NCBI GenBank assembly: GCA_902984215.1
Contig: CADWAF010003982.1
Coordinates: 1-14,729 of the forward strand
Reading direction: 5' to 3'
From: Willaertia magna
Taxonomy: Eukaryota; Heterolobosea; Eutetramitea; Acrasida; Naegleriidae
DNA: 14,729 nt
Part shown: piece after piece, positions 1 through 6,729 of the stretch
Position numbering within the stretch: position 1 is the first letter of the stretch
Layout: every line of letters begins with the position of its first letter
The notes under the pieces: model-generated
Told to the model about the DNA's origin: nothing
The model's database searches: none
The model's input: only the letters and a program-made list of their open reading frames with translations
Program-made: the position numbers and the translations under genes

Positions 1-11
1 TTATTAAATAC

Positions 12-1694
12 ATGAAAAGAATACTATATAATTGGAGATGTTTGACGTTTAGCATTACTGATTTACCAAACTATATGAAGGAAATAAATATTATAGAAAA
101 TATTCGTTGGAATGTATGCCTCTCTTTAGATGAGAATATTCATTGGGAGAGTTTACATTCTGCATCACAAAGTTATAGTAATAATAAGGATGTTATTATT
201 CTTACGGGAAGATTAGTAGATAATATTACTTATCATCAATTGATGGAAATTAACTCTTTATTAACATTAAGAAAACAATCTCTTATACAATTATGTTTTT
301 CAAAAGTTAAATTATCAAAAATTTTACAACGTTTAATGAAAGAATATAGTAATAATGAAGATGATAATATTAGAATTGATCCAAATGATGTAGAAAATTT
401 ATTGTCATCCTTCTTTCAAACTAGGATTTCATATTTGGATACTATTTGTAGAGATCCTACTAAACAGAAACAATCTTCTTCAAGTGAGCCAATATTTGAA
501 TATTCAAGTATTATTCCAAAATGGATACAAACATTTGGTAAATTAACTATTTTAAATTCATCACATACTTCTTATGATAAACTATATAGAATAGATGTTG
601 ATAATTTTGAATTACTTGAACACGTAAGGGAAAATCAAATTATTTCAAAGAAAAGTGACATTATTATTGAAAATGTTAAACACGTTAAAAATAATCCAGA
701 AAAGATTTATTCTAATTATACCGGTTCATTAATTCATTGTAAAGAAGCAACTGTTTTAGAAATTGATAAAAGAGATAACAAAAGATTAACATTTATTTTA
801 GAACCAAAATCTTCACAAAAATTTACAGAAAATGTATTTGATAAATTTAAGAATTTATTTATTGAATTTAAACCAAATGATATTTTAGAATCTAAACAAA
901 AACAAAAGGAGAATAAATTTATAACATTATATCATATTCATCCTAGAAGATTACAAGAATATAATTTAAGATGGCCTTCATTGAGTGGAATTGGACAAGT
1001 TCGTCCAATTAAGTTTTTAATTAAACCTGGTGATATAATTCAATTTAAAGCTAGAATGTTAAATAGAAATCAAATGTTAGGTTATGAAATACGTTTAGTT
1101 TCACCTTACTTGTATATTTCTACTCCAAAAGAATTTTTAACACAATTCTTGTATCGTGTACCGTTTTTATCATTGGCTGGTTATTTATTTTACAAAATGA
1201 TTTATTTGGAATATGTTAGGGCAAGAATGGAATATCCAACCACTTTTGCACAACATTTAGCTTATAATTATACTCAAGCTTTATTAAAATTCCAAGTTGG
1301 AATGATTGCTTTTTATTTGTTTGTAAATTGGCCTAACAAAATGCTTGCCTTAGTTTCTAGACTAATCGGTTTTAAAGATGTTAAATCTGAAATTCCAAAA
1401 CTTGGTTCTGTAGCAGGTCGTATTAATGAAAATATCTGGGCCTTAATATTAGTTTTCTTTTTAATTGAAAGTAGAAAACAAGATGCTTCAGTTTTGCACA
1501 AGGAAAGTGCTCGCCTCATTATGGAGTATGGAACTTGGTTAGGTCAATGGTATTTAATATTCTTTGGTTTAAAGAAAGGTTATGAAATGCTTCCTTTCCT
1601 TATGAGTTCTGGTGGAAGAGTGCTACACTATGTAAGACAAAAGGTTTATCAAGTCAGAAGATTCTTTATTGATTATTTCTTTAATGACAAATAA
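12..1694 (+). CDS. Unrecognised multi-pass membrane protein, 560 aa (5' end may be incomplete)
   Basis: I do not recognise a family with confidence. The first ~370 residues are mostly soluble, with strand-rich stretches such as DVIILTGRLVD (about 60-70). The C-terminal third holds hydrophobic segments near residues 379-402, 427-449, 474-487 and 509-524, so a membrane anchor of two to four helices is likely. The layout around 325-380 (LSGIGQV, then a hydrophobic beta stretch, then SPYLYISTPKEF before the first helix) weakly recalls the GIDE domain of the mitochondrial ubiquitin ligase MULAN/MAPL, but there is no C-terminal RING. The frame is open to the window edge, and the ATG lacks the A-tract seen before most genes here, so it could be an internal exon start. 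It ends in TAA, 22 bases from the convergent SBDS stop. Confidence 0.75.
   Translation: MKRILYNWRCLTFSITDLPNYMKEINIIENIRWNVCLSLDENIHWESLHSASQSYSNNKDVIILTGRLVDNITYHQLMEINSLLTLRKQSLIQLCFSKVKLSKILQRLMKEYSNNEDDNIRIDPNDVENLLSSFFQTRISYLDTICRDPTKQKQSSSSEPIFEYSSIIPKWIQTFGKLTILNSSHTSYDKLYRIDVDNFELLEHVRENQIISKKSDIIIENVKHVKNNPEKIYSNYTGSLIHCKEATVLEIDKRDNKRLTFILEPKSSQKFTENVFDKFKNLFIEFKPNDILESKQKQKENKFITLYHIHPRRLQEYNLRWPSLSGIGQVRPIKFLIKPGDIIQFKARMLNRNQMLGYEIRLVSPYLYISTPKEFLTQFLYRVPFLSLAGYLFYKMIYLEYVRARMEYPTTFAQHLAYNYTQALLKFQVGMIAFYLFVNWPNKMLALVSRLIGFKDVKSEIPKLGSVAGRINENIWALILVFFLIESRKQDASVLHKESARLIMEYGTWLGQWYLIFFGLKKGYEMLPFLMSSGGRVLHYVRQKVYQVRRFFIDYFFNDK
1665..1670 (-). terminator. Candidate poly(A) signal of SBDS inside the upstream gene
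   Basis: Read on the minus strand these bases are AATAAA, about 47 nt past the SBDS stop. A variant ATTAAA lies slightly nearer, around 1678-1683. Both fall within the last 30 bases of the convergent membrane-protein gene, so the SBDS transcript probably ends antisense inside that gene. The signal is a motif match only. Confidence 0.35.
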
Positions 1695-1716
1695 TTTGGT
1701 CAACTGTGTATAACAT

Positions 1717-3123
1717 TTACTCATCAATTTCTTCCTCTTCATGTTCTTCTTGTTTTTGCTTTTGTTGTAATTTCTTTAGACGTTTAAGCTTCTTCTTTTG
1801 TGTTGCTGTCATTGGTTGTTGAGGTATATTCTCTTCTTCTTCATCCTCATCTTCATCTTTTGGTATTAATAATAATTTATTTGGTTGTTTTTGGTCTTCC
1901 TCTTCACTATCTACATTTTGCTTGTCTTTTTTATTATTCTTCTTTGTATTCTTTCCTCCCTTCTTTTTAGTTTCTTTTGGTTTTTCTTCTTCCTCTTCTT
2001 CATCTTCTTCATGAAGTGTTATTACTTCTTCTTTTTGATTTTTCTTTGTTTCCTCTTCAGAATGAATTTCCTTTTCTTTATTTTGCTTTTTCTTCTTTTT
2101 ATCTTTCTTTTTCTTCTTTCCAAAGTCATCGTCATCATCTTCCTTTTCTTCAACTTTAGTTATCACAGGTTCATTTTCTTCTTTAATTTTCTTCTTCTTT
2201 TCTTTCTTCTTTTTCTTTTTACTAACTTCTTCCTCTTCTTTCTTTTGGTCAACCTTCTCCTCTTCTAAACCTTCTTCATTATCTGAATGTTCTTTTGTAA
2301 ATTGTTTCTTCTCATGTTCTCCTTTCAATTCATCAATACTTTGTTCTCCTTCTTCAGAAACAGCTGTATCAATTAACTTTAATTCACCTTGCACTCCAGT
2401 AACATGTTCATAAACATCTCTATAAACACCTGGATCAATTAAGATAGTAAAGGCCATTGAATTACCTTCTAAATCTTGATCATTTACATTTACATCTTCC
2501 TTTTCAATTACAACTTGTTCTTCTTCTTTATTCAAACCTTTAATAAATTGTTTAAATCTTTTAGCTTCTTCTCTATTAATAAAAGTACATTTTAAACGCA
2601 TTTGAGCTCTTTCAATTGGTATTTTCTTTTTTAATTTTCTAATTGCTTCTAAAGCTTGTTGTTTAGCACTTTTATTTAATTTTACAGTTAAATGTATTTC
2701 TTCTTTTAAAGTTCTTTCAATTAAACCCATTGGATAAGGTCTTTGAGTATCTGGATTAATACATTTATTAATAATGATTGTAACAATATCTTTAAACATT
2801 GTTTCAAACATTACTTCTCTTTCTTTAGGTGAAATTTGTAATTCTCCTTCTAAAAGTATTTTCTTACAAACTTCTTTTTGATTTGTTGTTCCGAAATACT
2901 TTTGTAAATCTGATTTTTTAGCTGCTTCTCCTTTAGATACATTTGTAAATACTGTATCTATTTGTAAAACTTCATCTAAATCATCTTCTATTCCTTTTCT
3001 ATATCCTAAAACTTTATTTTTATAACAAGCAATCTCAAAAATTGCTTTTTGAATTTTTATTCTTACAATCGCAATATTCGTATGTCTAATTTGATTAACA
3101 GGTGTGTTGACTGTTTGAGACAT
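1717..3123 (-). CDS. SBDS: SBDS ribosome maturation protein with long charged C-terminal tail
   Basis: SBDS works with the GTPase EFL1 to release eIF6 from late 60S subunits so that they can join 40S subunits. Residues 1-258 match the whole family in order: an N-terminal FYSH domain (NQIRHTNIAIV, FEIACYKNKV, DLDEVLQ, NVSKGEAAKK), the central helical domain (FKDIVTIIINKCINPDTQRP, SAKQQALEAI) and the third domain (ERAQMRLKC, ILIDPGVYRDV). Human SBDS is about 250 residues and stops there. This protein continues for another ~210 residues of alternating Lys and Glu/Asp blocks (KEKE-like), ending in a basic QKKKLKRLKKLQQKQ helix and an acidic tip. Long C-terminal extensions are known in plant and trypanosomatid SBDS. 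The start is ATG with nine A directly before it. It is divergent from eIF4E across 403 bases. Confidence 0.97.
   Translation of the reverse strand: MSQTVNTPVNQIRHTNIAIVRIKIQKAIFEIACYKNKVLGYRKGIEDDLDEVLQIDTVFTNVSKGEAAKKSDLQKYFGTTNQKEVCKKILLEGELQISPKEREVMFETMFKDIVTIIINKCINPDTQRPYPMGLIERTLKEEIHLTVKLNKSAKQQALEAIRKLKKKIPIERAQMRLKCTFINREEAKRFKQFIKGLNKEEEQVVIEKEDVNVNDQDLEGNSMAFTILIDPGVYRDVYEHVTGVQGELKLIDTAVSEEGEQSIDELKGEHEKKQFTKEHSDNEEGLEEEKVDQKKEEEEVSKKKKKKEKKKKIKEENEPVITKVEEKEDDDDDFGKKKKKDKKKKKQNKEKEIHSEEETKKNQKEEVITLHEEDEEEEEEKPKETKKKGGKNTKKNNKKDKQNVDSEEEDQKQPNKLLLIPKDEDEDEEEENIPQQPMTATQKKKLKRLKKLQQKQKQEEHEEEEIDE
1735..2345. repeat. Polypyrimidine/polypurine low-complexity tract
   Basis: The plus strand is overwhelmingly C and T here, for example the run of CTTCTT-type triplets around 2170-2240, because the minus strand encodes Lys (AAA/AAG) and Glu (GAA/GAG) blocks of the SBDS tail. 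The strand bias is a direct result of coding, but it also makes a long homopurine stretch prone to slippage and to triplex formation. Reading the plus strand gives false Phe/Leu-rich frames. Confidence 0.8.
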
Positions 3124-3526
3124 TTTTTTTTTAATTAAGCTTTTTATTTCAACTGAGATTTTGAGTGTTTATTTTGTAAAAAAAGAATTCAACTTGAACA
3201 ATAATTCTTAGAATTGAATTAAATGTTAAAATAGTGTTGTACTTTGGCCAAAAGACTTTATTTAAGGTTGTTACAGAGGCAGTTTATTTGATTAATGGCA
3301 GGCACTACCACAATTATTAAGACTATAATTCATTTTGTTACAACAGTAGCACTGACAGTGCGTTCAAAAAACCTTTTCTTTCTTTTTCCATTCTTATTGC
3401 CGAAATCGTCGATAAAAAAAATTCATTCACTTTAAAATTATTTTTTTATTGAATTTTTTTCTAGTTTTTTCTAATCAACTTAAGATCCTATTGTTATTAT
3501 TAATATTTTAAATTATTATTGTCATC
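3124..3526. promoter_or_regulatory. Divergent promoter region between SBDS and eIF4E
   Basis: These 403 bases separate two outward-facing genes and must hold both 5' leaders and promoters. I see no coding frame worth calling. The centre (about 3240-3365) is less AT-rich than the flanks and carries two compact palindromes: TTTGGCCAAA at 3243-3252 and GCACTGACAGTGC at 3349-3361 (6-base arms, one-base spacer). The flanks are A- and T-runs. No TATA box or initiator can be assigned with confidence. Confidence 0.5.
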
Positions 3527-4183
3527 ATGTCTGATAGTGAAAATCAATATGAAGATGTAGAACATTTTGAAGATGGTGTTAGTGAAGAATTAGATGAAGA
3601 AAAAAAACGTTTAGTTAAAAAACCTAAAAAATTGAAAAGTAATTGGAGATTTTGGCATGAAAAAGTTGCAGATCCGGAAGCTTGGAAGAATTTAGATCAT
3701 TTAAATGATTTATGCGAATTTGGAACAGTACAAGAATTCTGGAGTTGTTTTAATAATTTACCTAGCATTTCATGTTTAAAAGTTAAAGAATCTTATCATT
3801 TAATGAAGAATGTTAATAATAAAGATGATGAAATGCAAACTAAAAGTCAAATTAGAATTACTCCAACATGGGAAGATCCATTAAATAAGAAAGGAGGTGA
3901 ATGGGTTTTCCGTATCGGAAAAGATCATGGTGAAACTGTTTGGAGAGAATTAGTTTTAGCAATAATTGGTGAACAATTTCTTCAAGTTTTACAAACTGAT
4001 GATGAAATATGTGGAGTTAGTGTTAGCGTTAGACCAACAGATTATGTTTTTAAAATTTGGAATAAATTAGCTGGATCTGAAGAACCTAAACCAATTTTCG
4101 AAAGAACTAAAGAAATACTTAGAGTTGAAATCCCAACTATTGACACTGCAATAATATCACCTTATTATAAGAAACATGAATAA
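3527..4183 (+). CDS. EIF4E: Eukaryotic translation initiation factor 4E (mRNA cap-binding)
   Basis: It binds the m7G cap and, through eIF4G, recruits the small ribosomal subunit. The 218 residues fit the family length. The cap-stacking tryptophans are present: W53 (in EAWKNL, equivalent to human W56) and W115 followed by E116 (in TPTWEDPLNKKGGEW, equivalent to W102/E103). W72 in VQEFWSCFNNLP is the dorsal eIF4G/4E-BP contact (human W73). R169 in SVSVRP matches human R157, which contacts the cap phosphates, and KIW at 176-178 matches the conserved W166. Having Trp at both stacking positions makes it a class I eIF4E, not 4EHP. The stretch between W72 and W115 is 14 residues longer than in human. 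The N-terminal ~35 residues are acidic then basic, as usual. An in-frame TAA upstream supports this ATG, which lacks the A-tract of its neighbours. Confidence 0.96.
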   Translation: MSDSENQYEDVEHFEDGVSEELDEEKKRLVKKPKKLKSNWRFWHEKVADPEAWKNLDHLNDLCEFGTVQEFWSCFNNLPSISCLKVKESYHLMKNVNNKDDEMQTKSQIRITPTWEDPLNKKGGEWVFRIGKDHGETVWRELVLAIIGEQFLQVLQTDDEICGVSVSVRPTDYVFKIWNKLAGSEEPKPIFERTKEILRVEIPTIDTAIISPYYKKHE

Positions 4184-4194
4184 ATGATTTTATT
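4179..4194. terminator. Paired AATAAA motifs overlapping both convergent stop codons
   Basis: On the plus strand AATAAA spans 4179-4184 and contains the eIF4E stop TAA (4181-4183). On the minus strand AATAAA spans 4194-4189 and contains the PPR gene stop TAA (4192-4190). Only six bases separate the two stops. If either hexamer is the working poly(A) signal, cleavage 10-30 nt downstream would put each mRNA end inside the other gene's coding region. Confidence 0.5.
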
Positions 4195-6490
4195 TTCTTC
4201 GTAAAGAATTAATGATTTTGGCAAAGTTAGGAATGTGTGAATATTCACTATTTCCTGTTTCCTCTCGTTTAAGTTTTAAATAATTTTCAATTCTTACATT
4301 ACTAACAATCTTAGTTGCAAAAACTTCCAGGTGGAATATGAAATGGTTGGATAATAAATCTAATAAAAAGGAATTCTTTCCCTTCTTCTTTCTTTCATCT
4401 AATAATGTTTCTAAAATTTCAAAGAAATAAACAACTCTCTTTCTGCCTGCAGAAGCTAAATATCCAATTATTGTTGTTGAGAATAAATATAAATTATAAC
4501 CTTTCTTTGTAGCGATTATATCCATATGATTTAATAATTGTAATAATATTTCAGTATGTCTTTGGTATAAGGCAACTCTAAATATTCTATAATAGAATGC
4601 TTCTGGAGATATTTGTTGGTCAGTAAAGAATTTACCAGTTGTATCAAATTTATAAAAATCTTTGTCTAAATCTTTCAAGTCATCTACCTCAAATATATTA
4701 CTTTCATCTTGGTTGTCCTCTTTGAAGTTTTGACGAATAGTTTCTAAAAATCTGTTATTTAATTGTTCATCATTAATATTATCATTAGTAGAATGTTCTT
4801 CAAAATAATTATTATTATCCTTTTTATCTTCAATATATTTCTGTATAAGCCTTAAATAATCTTGGAATATCATTTCTAATTGATCTCTAGTCTTTACAGA
4901 TAATAAAGCAAAACTTAAGAATAGTAAATCCATTTCTTGAGCTGGATTCTTTGGATTAGTTCCTACATCTTCTAAAAATCTTTTATAAACACCCCAGATA
5001 GCATCTTGGTCTTGTAATCTAAAGTAACCCTTCATTAAAGTAGCATAAATTCTAGTAGTTAGTTCCAATTTTTTTAATTTAAGTAATTTATACATTTGTT
5101 CTGCTTCGTTCATTAAACCCATTTGTGAATATGCATATAAAGTAGTATTATAAAGAGTAATATCAGGTTCAATATTTAAATCCTTTAAATCTTTAACAAC
5201 TCTTTGAACTAAATGAGGTAATCCCATTCTACCTGCTGCAGCTAAAACAGAATTGAAAAAGACTGGTTCTATTGAAACTTTTGGATTGTTCAATGCATTT
5301 TCATATAATTTTAATGCTTCATTCTCTTTTCCACATTGCAATAATCCTTCAATCATTAAACAACAGGTATAAGCATTAACTTGCTGAGTTTTATCAGCTT
5401 CAAATATTTTACCTATTGCCAAGGCTTGTTCTGGTCTTTTAAGTCTGAAATACATAGAAATCATTGTATGGTAAGTTACACTATCAGGTTTTAAATTAGT
5501 GCTGGAAAGCATATACCTGAAAACGTGTTGAGCTAAAGCAAACTGTCCTTGCTCAATTAAATTAGATACTAACTTATTGTGGAAAGCAACATCTGTAAAT
5601 TCCATTTCCTCAATCATTCTAATAACTCTTTCTAATTTTGTATCTTCAGAGAAATCTCCATTAATAATTACTCCTAACAATAAAGTATGAGTTCTAATAT
5701 TTGGTTTAGTTATTTCTTTTTTATTCATTTCTTTAACTAAATTATTAACTATTCCTAAATCAATATTTGGAGGTTTAGAATATAAGTGTAAAATACAATT
5801 ATAACATTCAGCATTATGGTAATTAGAAAATAATTCAGTTGGTGCTAATTGAATCTCTCTAAAAATGGGTAAAGTAAAGCTTGATTTCATTCTAGCTAAT
5901 GCATGTAAAAAGGCTGTTGCTAAAATTAATGAATTATGATGAATATCTAATGGATATAATTTTCTATATTTTTGAAAAAATTCTTCATCATATTTTATTC
6001 CTTTAGGCAATCTAAGAACTGATTCTAATTTACCTGTAGCTTCATTCTTTTCAGCCTTTAAAGCTAATAAAAACAATGTAACGCATTCTTCTTCTGTTTT
6101 GGAAAGACCAATTAAATTAATAAAAAGATGTAAATCTAATTGTATTCCTAATTTATCTATTAGTAAATCTACCCAAAAAAACGTGGAAGCAACATGATTA
6201 TTAGTTAATCTATTGCTATTACTTTCACGTAAATAATGGAATATTCTTTTATATAAAAACTGTAAATCCTTATCACTTATTTCCGATTTATTTAAACGTC
6301 TTTTTTCAAAATCTAAAAATTTGTTTGGTTTTTCAGTTTGGTTCTCTTTTTTTTGAGCAAAAGGTGTTTCTCCTCCTTCCAAGAAATTAGTTCTCTTGTT
6401 TGCATAGGAGTTTATCAAAAAACTTTTAAATTTATTGTTCTTTGTAAGTCCGAAACTGCGCAAAAATTTAATTTTAACAGGTTTGAACAT
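4190..6490 (-). CDS. P-type pentatricopeptide repeat (PPR) protein, probably mitochondrial
   Basis: PPR proteins bind organellar RNA one base per repeat and act in its processing, stability or translation. Residues ~229-510 of 766 hold about seven or eight 35-residue helical repeats, with telltale units such as DSVTYHTMISMYFRLKRPEQ, VNAYTCCLMIEGLLQCGKEN and ITLYNTTLYAYSQMGLMNEA. The first residues (MFKPVKIKFLRSF, then many K, N and S with few acids) look like a mitochondrial presequence. The frame extends eight codons upstream to a TTG, but the ATG at 6490-6488 has eight A directly before it and is the sensible start. The C-terminus is helical with an acidic N/D-rich linker near 560-615 and ends in INSLRRK. 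There is no E or DYW domain, so it is not an editing deaminase. Confidence 0.9.
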   Translation of the reverse strand: MFKPVKIKFLRSFGLTKNNKFKSFLINSYANKRTNFLEGGETPFAQKKENQTEKPNKFLDFEKRRLNKSEISDKDLQFLYKRIFHYLRESNSNRLTNNHVASTFFWVDLLIDKLGIQLDLHLFINLIGLSKTEEECVTLFLLALKAEKNEATGKLESVLRLPKGIKYDEEFFQKYRKLYPLDIHHNSLILATAFLHALARMKSSFTLPIFREIQLAPTELFSNYHNAECYNCILHLYSKPPNIDLGIVNNLVKEMNKKEITKPNIRTHTLLLGVIINGDFSEDTKLERVIRMIEEMEFTDVAFHNKLVSNLIEQGQFALAQHVFRYMLSSTNLKPDSVTYHTMISMYFRLKRPEQALAIGKIFEADKTQQVNAYTCCLMIEGLLQCGKENEALKLYENALNNPKVSIEPVFFNSVLAAAGRMGLPHLVQRVVKDLKDLNIEPDITLYNTTLYAYSQMGLMNEAEQMYKLLKLKKLELTTRIYATLMKGYFRLQDQDAIWGVYKRFLEDVGTNPKNPAQEMDLLFLSFALLSVKTRDQLEMIFQDYLRLIQKYIEDKKDNNNYFEEHSTNDNINDEQLNNRFLETIRQNFKEDNQDESNIFEVDDLKDLDKDFYKFDTTGKFFTDQQISPEAFYYRIFRVALYQRHTEILLQLLNHMDIIATKKGYNLYLFSTTIIGYLASAGRKRVVYFFEILETLLDERKKKGKNSFLLDLLSNHFIFHLEVFATKIVSNVRIENYLKLKREETGNSEYSHIPNFAKIINSLRRK

Positions 6491-6729
6491 TTTTTTTTCA
6501 AAAATTCTTTTCAAAATTTTGATTTAACAAATTTTCTCGCGGGGAGAGAAGTGAAATTTATTAAAGACAACAAATTAAATTAGATTTAGAAATAAAATAA
6601 ATAATTTATAGTAGTATATTGTGTTGTGTTTATTAAATTTGTTTTTATTATTGGTTCAATTTCATTGTGAATGCTTTGTGAAAAATTTATTAAAACTTTT
6701 TTAAAAAATAAAAATTTTCGAAAAAAAAA
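6491..6729. promoter_or_regulatory. Divergent promoter region between the PPR gene and eIF3d
   Basis: These 239 bases lie between two outward-facing starts, each preceded by a long A-run (8 and 9 A). The only GC-rich island is at 6534-6550, TTCTCGCGGGGAGAGAA, an imperfect palindrome (TTCTC...GAGAA arms) whose TCGCGGG core resembles E2F/DP sites of other eukaryotes. It sits about 45 bases from the PPR start and 180 from the eIF3d start. The rest is AT-rich with no frame worth calling. Confidence 0.5.

Noticed and set aside
1885..2268. Plus-strand frames rich in Phe and Leu that look like membrane proteins
   Set aside because: They are the complement of the Lys/Glu tail codons of SBDS; no independent codon signal or start context.
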